Below, piece by piece: positions 36,837-46,944 of a DNA stretch of 64,000 nucleotides. How positions within the stretch are numbered: position 1 is the first letter of the stretch; every line of letters begins with the position of its first letter. This DNA is from JAJVID01 sp963743425 (lineage in GTDB: Bacteria > Acidobacteriota > Blastocatellia > RBC074), in assembly GCA_963743425.1 (NCBI GenBank), contig CAVUPU010000009.1:62001-126000 (forward strand), read 5' to 3'. The notes beneath the pieces are model-generated. The model did no database searches. It worked only from the letters and a program-made list of their open reading frames with translations, and was not told the origin of the DNA. The translations under genes were made by a program, and so were the position numbers.

Positions 36837-37256
36837 CGGATTGTGGGGTCTGATCAACGCTTAAAGTCCGCCCTGATCTTTGAGCGCGAATGTCATCGAG
36901 ACCAGGCTTCGACCTTATGTTCGCAAGACCGGCTACAATCAAAATTGATAATAAGACAATCACTATTGATTGTGCGCTATCAAAATTGATTGTGGAACGG
37001 AGCCGGAACCGCCCAGGCGCCTATGAAATCTCTCTTTCCCGCAACTACATCTTAATCAAGTTGTTTTATGACCTCAATGCCAGAAGCGCCCCGAATGTCT
37101 TGCCGGATGACTGGCGCAACCGCGGCCTGGCATAGCGATTGAGTGTAGGTTTGGAGTTGATGGCGCTGAACGTGAAACGGTGCCACGACGGCCTCAATAC
37201 GGAATTTTAGTTTGTTGCCCTCAGCCAACAGCAGTACCCGTCCTCAGTCATTATGG

Positions 37257-37290
37257 TGATCCCAAGCTGTTTGGAATCGGCTTGGGATCA
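37257..37290 (-). terminator. 11-bp hairpin downstream of the SDR gene
   Basis: TGATCCCAAGC (37257-37267) and GCTTGGGATCA (37280-37290) pair perfectly around 12 bases, about 55 bases beyond the SDR stop codon on its strand. A T-run on the plus side (CGCTTTTAA) suggests it may also act on that strand. Nothing else stands out in 36837-37345. Confidence 0.45.
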
Positions 37291-37345
37291 TCGCTTTTAA
37301 TCTAATCGCGAAGCGACAGATTGACTTATCGCCATTATTTTCGAT

Positions 37346-38125
37346 TTAGCGGTTCGGCGGCGCCCCGACCGGATATTGCTCCAGATCGAGCACGGAGCCT
37401 GTGATCAACTCGCTCTCGTCGCTGGCGAAATAGAGCGCGGCCATCGCGATGTCGCGCGGCAGTAGCAATCGTTCCCAGGGGCGCGACTTGATCGCCTCTT
37501 CAAGCCAATCTTCTCCCCGACCTTCTTCGACAGTTTTCACTCGATACTCATTGGGCGTCAGCGTCCAGCCGACGTTGAGTTGATTCACGCGAATCCTGTA
37601 CCGGTTCAAATAGCTCGCGGTGTTTTTGCTGAGCGTCATCATCGCGCCTTTTGTCGCCGAATAAGCCATCAGCTTCGGCTCGCCGATGTAGGCGTTGACC
37701 GAGCCGATGTTGATGATCGAACCCTGACGGCGCTCTTTCATATATTTGACGGCCTGCTGCATGCAGATGAAGGCGCTGCGGACGTTGGTCGCGAAGAGCC
37801 TGTCCCATAACTCGACGGTCGTGTCTTCGATCGTGCCGCGTGTGCTCAAGCCCACGTTATTGACCAACACGTCAATCCCGCCGTAATGCTCGACTGTCTT
37901 GTCTATCAGCGCGCGACATTCGGCTTCGACGGAGACGTCGGCGCGAATGAAGACGGCCTGGGCGCCCTGCGCCGCAATCTCCGCGGCGACGGCCTCGCCC
38001 TTCTCTTCATCCCGACCCGAAACGACCACACGCGCGCCTTCTTCGGCGAACGACCGGACGATGCCCTCGCCCATCCCGGCGCCTGATCCTGTGACGACTG
38101 CTATTTTGTCTTTCAAACGATTCAT
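37346..38125 (-). CDS. Short-chain dehydrogenase/reductase
   Basis: 259 residues. The Rossmann motif TGSGAGMGEG, the NNVG structural motif, catalytic Ser in NIGSVNAYIG and YSATK are intact (SYK triad complete). It belongs to the classical SDR family, which oxidises or reduces sugars, polyols or ketoacyl thioesters with NAD(P). The upstream gene is a sugar-isomerase-type TIM barrel ending ten bases before, which suggests a carbohydrate substrate. The start is ATG 38125. Confidence 0.87.
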   Translation of the reverse strand: MNRLKDKIAVVTGSGAGMGEGIVRSFAEEGARVVVSGRDEEKGEAVAAEIAAQGAQAVFIRADVSVEAECRALIDKTVEHYGGIDVLVNNVGLSTRGTIEDTTVELWDRLFATNVRSAFICMQQAVKYMKERRQGSIINIGSVNAYIGEPKLMAYSATKGAMMTLSKNTASYLNRYRIRVNQLNVGWTLTPNEYRVKTVEEGRGEDWLEEAIKSRPWERLLLPRDIAMAALYFASDESELITGSVLDLEQYPVGAPPNR

Positions 38126-38135
38126 TCCATCTCCG

Positions 38136-39017
<882 letters not shown>

Positions 39018-39030
39018 AGGTATGAAATGT

Positions 39031-39603
39031 TCAGCGATAACGTTGTCTGAGTTCTCGGTAGTGAGTAACCAAAGTCGAATCGTCGAGGGCTTGCTCAAAG
39101 TCGCGTAACCATTTTTCCACATGGTTGTCATCGAGATTGTTACGTTGCCGCCGGATCACCAATCGCGCGTCTTCCTCGTCACGCGGCCTGAGAGTGATGA
39201 GCTTGCTGACGACCAAGTCTTCCGCCGAGCAGACGAAAATCGGCCAGCCGGAGATCGGTTCTATCCGCTGTCCGTTCCGCACCATCGCGACATCGAACTC
39301 ATTGTCAGCCAGGAGGAAGTCTACTCTCACACCGTTGGTGTCTTCGGCAAACAAGAAACCCCTTTGTTGGAGCGTTGTCTCTGGCGAATCGGACAGGATT
39401 TTGAACTGGGTAGAGAGGATGGCGAGCAAGTGATCGGCTTGTTCACGTTGCAAGAAAACTCTCAGGTCAACGTCTTTTGTCACGCGTGGCTCTCCCCACA
39501 CCGCAACCGCCAATCCGCCAATGACGACGGATTGAACGCCATTGGCTTCGAGCAGGGATTGGGCACGGGATGCGCTCTCAAGCTGGTTCTGTCGTAGTTC
39601 CAT
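39031..39603 (-). CDS. AbiEii/MenT-like nucleotidyltransferase (putative toxin)
   Basis: 190 residues. The NTase core reads VVIGGLAVAVWGEPRVTKDVDLRVF, i.e. the GG...T-x-DVD fold with two catalytic Asp; a third acidic strand is GVRVDFLLAD. The C-terminal SAEDLVVSKLITLRPRDEED is typical of the AbiEii/DUF6036 branch. Such NTases act as toxins that modify tRNA or other targets, with a partner antitoxin. The small gene upstream overlaps it by 26 bases and is the candidate partner. ATG 39603. Confidence 0.75.
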   Translation of the reverse strand: MELRQNQLESASRAQSLLEANGVQSVVIGGLAVAVWGEPRVTKDVDLRVFLQREQADHLLAILSTQFKILSDSPETTLQQRGFLFAEDTNGVRVDFLLADNEFDVAMVRNGQRIEPISGWPIFVCSAEDLVVSKLITLRPRDEEDARLVIRRQRNNLDDNHVEKWLRDFEQALDDSTLVTHYRELRQRYR

Positions 39604-39835
39604 TTTGCATTTGCAGCCAGCAGGTCAATTTGCGCATTCGCTCCCGCCAGTCGGCGAGATAAGCCTCGCGGTCAGCCAGAAAAAGATCTTTAGTCTCTTC
39701 AATCATCGGCGCGACCGAATGGCAAAGCGAAAGATAGAGGCGAACGCTTTCTTCAACGGTCATCTCACGCGCCAGACGATCCTCCTCTTGCTCCATCATC
39801 GCCCACTTTTCTCGCCAGCCTTTCAAATCCAGCAT
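39578..39835 (-). CDS. Small helical protein, likely partner of the nucleotidyltransferase
   Basis: 85 residues, almost all helix-forming (EEDRLAREMTVEESVRLYLS and LADREAYLADWRERMRKL). AGGAGG lies upstream of ATG 39835, and the gene overlaps the nucleotidyltransferase start. I do not recognise a family. The order small-gene then NTase, with coupling, is typical of toxin-antitoxin pairs; an antitoxin role is inferred, not shown. Confidence 0.6.
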   Translation of the reverse strand: MLDLKGWREKWAMMEQEEDRLAREMTVEESVRLYLSLCHSVAPMIEETKDLFLADREAYLADWRERMRKLTCWLQMQNGTTTEPA

Positions 39836-39874
39836 GACCTTTTACCTCCTCGCAGCTATTTTACTCCTTATCGC

Positions 39875-40372
39875 TCAAATCCGCCTTGTTGCTGCGATAA
39901 AGAAGTTTTTCAATCCCGACTGCCGGCGCGGGTCGTCGTGCGTTGCGGCGCTCGACACGTCGTGGTTGCCCGGCGCTAGGAAATAGTGTACGCCGCCTTC
40001 TTGCGTCAACCGGTTGATCAAATCAACATAGCTAGCGTTCCACTGCCGCCCGATCACGCCGTTTGCCACTCCGTCTCCGGTCTGAATCACGAAACGGACC
40101 GGGGAGGGAGTCTTTTCGAGCCTTTTGATCGCGGCCAGCGCGGAATTGACGATCAGCGAATGCTCGTACTGAAGCTCGAATCCGTCGCGCCGCCCGCGCG
40201 TGTCTCCGTAGACGATGAAGGAGAAACGATTGACGCCGGCCGAATCTTTTTCGCTCGGCAGCGGAGCGCGCGGCGGTTTGATCGCGCGGACAGGCTCGTT
40301 GATCGCTTCCGGCGGCAGCGACGTCTGCTGCTGAGCAGCCGACGGTTGCTGTCCTGCTAACTTTGTTTGCAT
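39875..40372 (-). pseudogene. Metallophosphoesterase fragment
   Basis: 165 residues with the first calcineurin-type motifs only: VYGDTRG, IQTGDGVANG and APGNHDV. The next motifs (metal-binding His and GH-x-H) are absent, since the frame ends soon after NFFIAATRRI. Upstream of ATG 40372 the same frame reads through a hydrophobic, signal-like stretch (SISFCLCILTPAAGQ) without any start codon before a TAA. Both ends look damaged, so this is most likely a remnant of a secreted phosphoesterase. Confidence 0.65.
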
Positions 40373-40456
40373 GTTTTGTCCCGCCGCAGGCGTGAGTATG
40401 CAAAGACAAAAAGAGATGGATGCAGCATATGATCTATATATAAATTCTTCACTCGT

Positions 40457-41032
40457 TTAACAAGGTTCACCCTCTCCAGACGTTATTAAGCATTCGCACC
40501 AAAGTGGTCTACCTTTTTTTCGGGCCCTTCTCCGCGCTTTACGTACCTGCTTTTCCTTTTCACGCCGCTTTGCTCGCTCGACTCCCAGAGGATTGATGAG
40601 TTTGTCTCGCGACTCGCGGGCTTCAAGAATTTTAGTAATCCGTTTCTTGTACCAATCACCAAAAACCACCGGTTTCCAATCCTTACCGAGATTGGAACTC
40701 AGCTCAGCCAAATACGAGATTTTGTCCCCGATGAAAGCGCCTAGTGCCCCTCCAATGGTTGGGTCTTGTGATATCTGAGAGCCAAGAACACTACCCACGG
40801 CTCCGCCGCATAGCTTTCCGAACAGGCTGAGAGTTTTCCTGATTCCTCTTGTAAATCCTGCTTCTTTGGCGACTTCATTATGATAAGCAATCAGAGCATC
40901 ATGCTCCCTCTCTGCTTCATCTTGAAGCCAGTCGCGAAATGGCTTCCCTTTCTTCCTAAAAGAAAGAACATCATTGAAAGCGATTTCATTCTGGTTGATG
41001 AGATTACGTAGGTCCGGGAATTCGGTAGTCAC
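40457..41032 (-). CDS. Orphan protein with glycine-zipper segment and basic tail
   Basis: 191 residues from GTG 41032. A glycine-zipper-like stretch (GKLCGGAVGSVLGSQISQDP then TIGGALGAFIGDKI) suggests membrane association or oligomerisation. The C-terminus is very basic (RREKEKQVRKARRRARKKGR) and carries two cysteines after it. No family is recognised. The start codon lies inside the left inverted repeat of the IS1-like element, so the original start may have been displaced by the insertion. Confidence 0.5.
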   Translation of the reverse strand: MTTEFPDLRNLINQNEIAFNDVLSFRKKGKPFRDWLQDEAEREHDALIAYHNEVAKEAGFTRGIRKTLSLFGKLCGGAVGSVLGSQISQDPTIGGALGAFIGDKISYLAELSSNLGKDWKPVVFGDWYKKRITKILEARESRDKLINPLGVERAKRREKEKQVRKARRRARKKGRPLWCECLITSGEGEPC

Positions 41033-42192
41033 CCCAACCTGAGTTGATTTACAATTCCCGGCTCTATGACCAAGCCGGGTAAAACGCTTAAAAGCGATGA
41101 GTTAACGCATCCAAGTTCCTTTTGCTCGAACGAGAAGTGCGCTGATTATGGGCGCGTGGACGCCGGGAACTTACGCAAGTTCGGCTTCACGCGCAAAGGC
41201 CGCCAGCGGTGGCAATGTGCGACCTGCAAAAAGGTCTTTGCAGAAACCAAAGGCACAGTCTTCCACGGCAAAAAACACGACGAGCAAACAATCATCGAGT
41301 GCTTTGCGATGTTGGGCGACCGAAATTCACTCGCCGCCATCCATCGCATCAAAGGCATCAAGGAAGAGACCGTCAGCGCCTGGCTCGTCGAAGCCGCGCC
41401 ACAGATGGAGCAGATTGAAGAGGTCCTACTCCGTGATTACAAAATGAGCCGCGCGCAACTCGACGCCCTCTGGACTTACGTCGGCCACAAGGGCGAAAAA
41501 AAGGACTTCCGGAGGAAGATGACCGCGGCACATTCTGGCGCGGGACGGCGATTGACACCGACACGCGGCTCCGGGTCGGGCGCTCGATCGCCAAGACCGA
41601 AGAAGAAGTCGCGCAAGAGTTGATGGAGCAGATCAAAGAACTTGGGCATCAAGAAGCTCCACCAGCCATCGCCACAGACGGCAAAGGCGCATATCGCGAA
41701 GCGATGGTCGAGATTTGGGGCAAAGTACCTGAGCCAAGCGGCAAAGGTCTACCACCTGAGAAGAAACAACCGCAACCAGGATGGCATTACCTCCAAGTCG
41801 TCAAACGCCGCGAAGGGGGCCGCGTCGTCGAGGTCAAAGTCGAGGTCATCTACGGCGACGAAACGACGCTTGATCTGGTCGGAGCGCACACTTCCTATGT
41901 TGAGCGCACCAACCTGACTTCAAGGCAGATGAACGGGCGGCTAGTGCGCAAGACACTGTCGTTCTCGAAAGAACTGGAGATGCTCAAAGCATCATCCGTC
42001 TGGGAAGATGCCGTCTACAATTTGACGCGCGAGGTCAAGACGCTGCGAGTTGAGGTCGAAGAAGAGGAGCGCCGGTTTCAACCGCGCACTCCGGCTATGG
42101 CGGCGGAGTTGACCGATCACATCTGGACTATCAAAGAACTGTTGTGGACTGTGGTCTCTCCAATCCTGTCAACTCAAGACGGGTAGACCACC
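41024..42192 (+). mobile_element. IS1-family-like insertion sequence
   Basis: Imperfect terminal inverted repeats lie at 41024-41048 and 42168-42192 (18 of 25 positions match, core TGAGTTGA). Between them a transposase is encoded in two frames joined at an A AAA AAG site. No target duplication was found at the ends, so it may be old or recombined. The length of about 1.17 kb is somewhat above typical IS1. Confidence 0.75.
41066..42186 (+). CDS. IS1-like transposase, two frames with slippery site
   Basis: Frame 1 from ATG 41066 has a zinc-ribbon (FCSNEKCADYG, QCATCKKVF) and a helix-turn-helix. At 41497-41503 lies the heptamer A AAA AAG in frame (GAA AAA AAG). Reading on in the -1 frame gives GLPEEDDRGTFWRGTAIDTD and the DDE-type catalytic part (DGKGAYREAMVEIWGK, YVERTNLTSRQMNG, VWEDAVYNLTR) to 42186. 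This matches IS1, where InsA and InsB' are fused by programmed -1 frameshifting. If slippage works, the element is intact; without it, only the DNA-binding part (about 185 residues) is made. Confidence 0.85.
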
Positions 42193-42254
42193 CAATAGTG
42201 ACAAGCGCTCTTGTATGATCAGACATCAGAAATTCACCAAATTATATCTTTTGA

Positions 42255-42442
42255 CTAAATCGGAACAGCCGACATTGGCACATTCAGTTTAACTGCAACC
42301 ATCGAAGGCGAGCGTTTAGAGTACCGACTTTAGTCGGCAGGGCTTGGCATCCGAACGACGCCGACTAAAGTCGGTACTCTAAACGCTTGCCTTCGACGCT
42401 GTGATTTCATTCGATGTACCAATGTCAGTTGTTCCGATTTAG
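42255..42442. repeat. Large palindromic element, copy 1
   Basis: Inner arms 42303-42338 and 42360-42395 are 36-base inverted repeats with one mismatch (core GTACCGACTTTAGTCGGC) around a 21-base loop. Outer arms (42255-42283 and 42413-42442, TAAATCGGAACA-type) also pair imperfectly. Copy 2 at 50381-50473 has the same arms. The loop here reads as the reverse complement of copy 2's loop over its first 12 bases, so the copies are in opposite orientation. It carries no ORF and fills the gap after the IS1-like element. Confidence 0.88.
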
Positions 42443-42523
42443 ACCGTTTGCCTCGGCTTGCAGCAGTAACACGGCCATGCTTGCTTACGTGCGCGGCGTG
42501 GCTCTTGTCATTTGCTTAAATTT

Positions 42524-43576
42524 CTATGCATTCGGTTGCAAGACAGTTTTCACGTAATTGCCATCGTGCATCCCGTCGAAACAATCCCGCCAATCTTCCA
42601 ATCCCGCCACGCGGCTGATGATCGGCTTCAGATTGATCTGCCCCAAAGCTAGCATCGAAACCACCATCTCCCAATTCTGGAAGGTATGGCTGAAGCTGCC
42701 TTGAAGCCGCACGGCTTTCTGCACCAGCGGGTCGAGCGAGAAGCCGAGCGGTTGCGGCCCCCAACCGACCTTCGTGATCTGTCCGCCGGGCCGCACGATG
42801 TCGAGCGCGGTCTTCAACGCGGCCGAAGCCCCGGCTGCATCAACCACCAGATGCGCTCCGAGTCCATCACCAACGCCGTGGACGAAATCCTTCAGGTCGA
42901 CTTCCTGCAGGTTGATCGCGTGGGTGACGCCGAGTTGTTTGGCCGCAGCCAGCCGCGCTGCGTCCTGCGCCATCCCCGCGACGATCAACGTTCCCGCGCC
43001 GGCCAATCGACCCATCTCCGCGCACAACAATCCGATCGGCCCAGGCCCCAGTACGACCACCGTGTCGCCGGGTTTGACCTTGCTCTTCTCGATCACCGCG
43101 TTGTAGCCCACGCAGCACGGCTCAGTCAGCGCTGCCTTTTCGAAAGGCAGGTTGTCGGGAATGTGATGGAGGCATCGCTCGGCGACTTTCACGAACCCCG
43201 CCATCGCCCCGTTGATGCCGTAGCCGAAGCCTTTGCGTTCGGGGCAGAGGTTGTAAGCGCCGGTTCGGCACATCATGCATTTGCCGCAGATGTGCGACGC
43301 GGTTTCCGAAACGACGCGGTCGCCTTCTTTGAAGCCGCGAACCCGGCCGCCCTTTTTCGCCACGACGCCGCCGAACTCGTGGCCGAGCACGACGGGCGTG
43401 GCCACAGTCCAGCTCTGCGATCCGTGATATTGATGCACGTCGCTGCCGCAGACGCTCACCGAGCCGACTTGCAACAACACCTCGTCTTCGCCGATCTCGG
43501 GGATCGGCATTTCGCGCAACTCCACCGAACCCGGCTTCAAATCGAACTGTACTACGGCGGCCATTGTGTCGCTCAT
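42524..43576 (-). CDS. Zinc-dependent medium-chain alcohol dehydrogenase
   Basis: 350 residues. Catalytic zinc site CGSDVHQYHG and GHEFGGVV; structural zinc site CGKCMMCRTGAYNLC; Rossmann motif VVVLGPGPIGLLCAEMG. It belongs to the polyol/threonine dehydrogenase branch of the MDR superfamily (NAD(P)-linked, sugar alcohol or amino-alcohol substrates). Its ATG overlaps the upstream HPS-like gene by four bases. It is the last gene of the four-gene operon beginning at 45966. Confidence 0.88.
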   Translation of the reverse strand: MSDTMAAVVQFDLKPGSVELREMPIPEIGEDEVLLQVGSVSVCGSDVHQYHGSQSWTVATPVVLGHEFGGVVAKKGGRVRGFKEGDRVVSETASHICGKCMMCRTGAYNLCPERKGFGYGINGAMAGFVKVAERCLHHIPDNLPFEKAALTEPCCVGYNAVIEKSKVKPGDTVVVLGPGPIGLLCAEMGRLAGAGTLIVAGMAQDAARLAAAKQLGVTHAINLQEVDLKDFVHGVGDGLGAHLVVDAAGASAALKTALDIVRPGGQITKVGWGPQPLGFSLDPLVQKAVRLQGSFSHTFQNWEMVVSMLALGQINLKPIISRVAGLEDWRDCFDGMHDGNYVKTVLQPNA

Positions 43577-44270
43577 TGCTTAATTCTCCTGGTGATTTCG
43601 CTCAAGATTGATTTCAAATCATTGCCGGCGACACTGAACGAATGCGCGTCAATCGCCAGCGGCGCTCCGATCACGACCAGCGGCGCTCCGTGTTTCGGCA
43701 TCGAGATCGCTTCTTCGATTGAAAGGCCGCCGACGGCTTGCACCGGAATGCTGACGGCCTCGACGACGGCTTTCAGGTCATCGAGCGGGCTGAGGCGTTT
43801 GCCCGTGTCGGCAAAAATACCGTTTCGTTCGTCGAAGCCGGTGTGATGCACGATGTAATCGACGCCCAGGTCTTCCATCCATTTCGAAGCGGCGGCCTTG
43901 TCTTCGCAGACCATGTTGTCGCCCATCACCTTGACGCCGAAATCGCGCCCGGCTTTGACGACGCATTTGATGGTTTCCTCGTGCGCGCGCGCCATCACGA
44001 CCACGTGCGTCGCGCCGGCTTTGGCCATCATCTCGGCTTCGAGGTAGCCGCCGTCCATCGTCTTCAGGTCGGCGACTATCGGATGATCGGGGAATTCCCG
44101 GCGCAACGCGCGCACGCCGTGAAGTCCTTCGGCCAGGATCAATGGCGTGCCCGCTTCGAGCCAGTCAACGCCAGCCTCGACCGCGATGCGCGCGGTTTCG
44201 ATCGCTTCTTTTATGTCAGTCAGGTCGAGTGAGATTTGAACTATCGGTGGATGGGAGATTTTCATTGCCA

Positions 44271-44271
<1 letters not shown>
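43573..44271 (-). CDS. 3-hexulose-6-phosphate synthase-like (OMP decarboxylase superfamily)
   Basis: 232 residues. The superfamily motif DLKTMDGG (D-x-K-x-x-D) and the HPS-like strands WLEAGTPLILAEGL and ADLKTMDGGYLEAEMMA are clear. HHTGFDERN and AVGGLSIEEAI come later. HPS condenses formaldehyde with ribulose 5-phosphate, while relatives decarboxylate 3-keto-L-gulonate phosphate; the specificity cannot be decided from sequence. The isomerase that partners HPS (PHI/HxlB) is absent from the window. ATG 44271 overlaps the stop of the DUF1080 gene (TAATG). Confidence 0.8.
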
Positions 44272-45014
<743 letters not shown>

Positions 45015-45072
45015 TGTCTTCCCTCGATTGGTTGGTGGTAATGGGTTGTTTGTTTGGTACGCTCTTCGGCAA

Positions 45073-45966
45073 TCATGAAGCGCGCGCAATGAAGTCCACG
45101 ACTACCTGCGCCAGTTCTTCGCCCTTGTCTTCCTGCAGAAAATGTCCGGCGCCAGCGATCGTCACGTGCGGCTGGCCTTGCGCGCCCGGAACCAGTTTTT
45201 GAAAGACCCGCTCGCCTCCTCGCGTCACCGGATCGGCGTCGCTGAAAGCCGTCAGCAGAGGTTTCTCCCAACGGCGAAGAACCTCCCACGCGCGACGATT
45301 GGCTTCCGACGCGGGATCGTCGGGTCTGATCGGCACGAGCAGCGGGAACTGGCGCGCGCCGGCTTTATAACTGTCGTCAGGGAACGGAGCGTTGTACGCC
45401 GCGATGACTTCGGTCGGCAGGTCATTCGCGCATCCGCCTTTGATTATGCCGCCGACGTGGAAGTTTTCGACCGTTTGCGAATACTCGCGCCAGCGCATGA
45501 ATCCTTCGGTCATCGGCTGATCGCCTGTTGGCAGTCCGGTATTGGCGACGACGATGCGAGCGAACCGATCGGGATTTTCGGACGCGATTCTAAGCCCGAT
45601 CAGCCCGCCCCAGTCCTGACCGACGAGCGTGATCTCGCGCAGGTCGAGCGATTCGATCAAGTCTGTCATCACGTCAACGTGAAATTGGTAGGTGTAATCT
45701 TCGCGCCCCGCGGGTTTGTCCGAGCGCCCGAAGCCCGCCAGATCGGGCGCGACGGCGCGATGCCCGGCGGCTGTGATGATGGGAATCATCTTGCGATACA
45801 GATAAGACCACGACGGTTCGCCGTGCAGCATCAACACGGGGGCGGCCATCGGCGGCCCTTCGTCAACGTAGTGAGTGCGCAGTCCGGCGATGTCAACATA
45901 GTGTGGAGCGAAATCGAAATCAGGCAGATTATCGAACCGCTCGTCCGGAGTTCGCAGAATTTCCAT
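45073..45966 (-). CDS. Haloalkane dehalogenase (HLD-I type)
   Basis: 297 residues from ATG 45966. The HLD-I N-terminus MEILRTPDERFDNLPDFDF is diagnostic. The halide-stabilising Trp is in HGEPSWS, the nucleophile Asp in LVGQDWGGL (with the second Trp), and the catalytic His in GAGHFLQED. DLAGFGRSDKP is also typical. It hydrolyses carbon-halogen bonds by an alkyl-enzyme intermediate. It is the first gene of the operon with DUF1080, HPS-like and alcohol dehydrogenase genes, which is an odd combination. Other alkyl substrates cannot be excluded. Confidence 0.88.
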   Translation of the reverse strand: MEILRTPDERFDNLPDFDFAPHYVDIAGLRTHYVDEGPPMAAPVLMLHGEPSWSYLYRKMIPIITAAGHRAVAPDLAGFGRSDKPAGREDYTYQFHVDVMTDLIESLDLREITLVGQDWGGLIGLRIASENPDRFARIVVANTGLPTGDQPMTEGFMRWREYSQTVENFHVGGIIKGGCANDLPTEVIAAYNAPFPDDSYKAGARQFPLLVPIRPDDPASEANRRAWEVLRRWEKPLLTAFSDADPVTRGGERVFQKLVPGAQGQPHVTIAGAGHFLQEDKGEELAQVVVDFIARAS

Positions 45967-45995
45967 CCGATTTCCTTTCAACAACGGACTCAAAC

Positions 45996-46041
45996 TTGAC
46001 AGGGAATTGCCTGGATAATAGATTCACTTACCGATCGGTAA
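45996..46041 (+). promoter_or_regulatory. Promoter and TetR-type palindrome upstream of etfB
   Basis: TTGACA at 45996-46001 and TAGATT at 46019-46024 lie 17 bases apart, facing etfB. Immediately downstream, TTACCGATCGGTAA (46028-46041) is a perfect 14-base dyad of the kind bound by many TetR-family repressors of fatty-acid and steroid degradation genes. It lies in the divergent gap between the dehalogenase and etfB. No tetR gene is in the window. Confidence 0.6.
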
Positions 46042-46097
46042 CTTAAACCGCGCGGGCATTATAAACTCGTTGATTCTTGGACGCCAAAAGCATCATC

Positions 46098-46925
46098 GTG
46101 AACATAATAGTTTGTCTCAAACAAATTCTCGATCCTGAGATTCCCGCGCGCGATTTCCGCGTGGACGGCGAAAAGAAAGAGGCCACGCGGGGTTCGGCCA
46201 ATCTGGTCACGAACATTTTCTGCGAGAACGCGCTGGAGACAGCGCTGCAACTGCGTGAAAAACTGAGTGAAAAATCGGGCGGCAAGATCATCGCGTTGAC
46301 GTTCGGCGCCGAAGAGGCTGAAGACACGCTGCGAAAGGCTCTGGCGATGAAGGCCGACGCGGCCACGCTCGTGGTCAACGACGGCCATCCGCATCCCGAT
46401 CCGATGGCCGTGGCGCAAACGCTGGCCGCTGCGATCCGCAAGATCGGCGCGTTCGATCTGGTGATGTTGGGCCGCGAATCGGGCGATTGGGGAGTGGCGC
46501 AAACCGGCGGGTTGCTGGCGGAAGAATTGGGCGCGCCCTGCATCTCGTTTGTCGATCACATCGAAGCGAGCGGCGACGGCCCTGATGCTGGTTTGATTGT
46601 CAGACGCCAGACCGAAAACGGCTGGGAGAAGCTGACCGCGAAGCCGCCACTGGTCGTCACGATCACCAACAATGAATTCAACGTCCCGCGCATTCCGAAG
46701 ACGCGTGACATTATGATGTCCGCGCGCCAGCCGATCACGAAATGGACGTTGGAAGAGATCGGCGTCAACGCCGCCGAGGTCCGCGCGGGCGGGAGCTATT
46801 ACGAAGTCGTCGATCTGGCCGTCCCGGTCAAAGAAGTGACATGCGAGTTCGTCTCCGGCGACACGCTGGAGCAGAAAGTCGAAAAGTTCGCCGAGCGCAT
46901 CGTCGAAATCACGCGCGCTTTGTGA
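46098..46925 (+). CDS. etfB: Electron transfer flavoprotein beta subunit
   Basis: 275 residues from GTG 46098 (reading NIIVCLKQILDPEIPARDF after the first codon), which fits the EtfB N-terminus. The AMP-binding/adenine region includes GSANLVTNIFCENALE and the later LGRESGDWGVAQTGGLLAEE typical of EtfB. It carries electrons from acyl-CoA dehydrogenases to the membrane oxidoreductase. A TTG at 46077 is the only longer start. EtfA follows 19 bases downstream. Confidence 0.93.
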   Translation: MNIIVCLKQILDPEIPARDFRVDGEKKEATRGSANLVTNIFCENALETALQLREKLSEKSGGKIIALTFGAEEAEDTLRKALAMKADAATLVVNDGHPHPDPMAVAQTLAAAIRKIGAFDLVMLGRESGDWGVAQTGGLLAEELGAPCISFVDHIEASGDGPDAGLIVRRQTENGWEKLTAKPPLVVTITNNEFNVPRIPKTRDIMMSARQPITKWTLEEIGVNAAEVRAGGSYYEVVDLAVPVKEVTCEFVSGDTLEQKVEKFAERIVEITRAL

Positions 46926-46944
46926 AGCGCCGTCCGTCGAAGTT

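Noticed and set aside
36890..37135. 81-codon plus-strand ORF in the sigma54 gene's upstream gap
   Set aside because: No Shine-Dalgarno, no family, and a composition typical of intergenic sequence.
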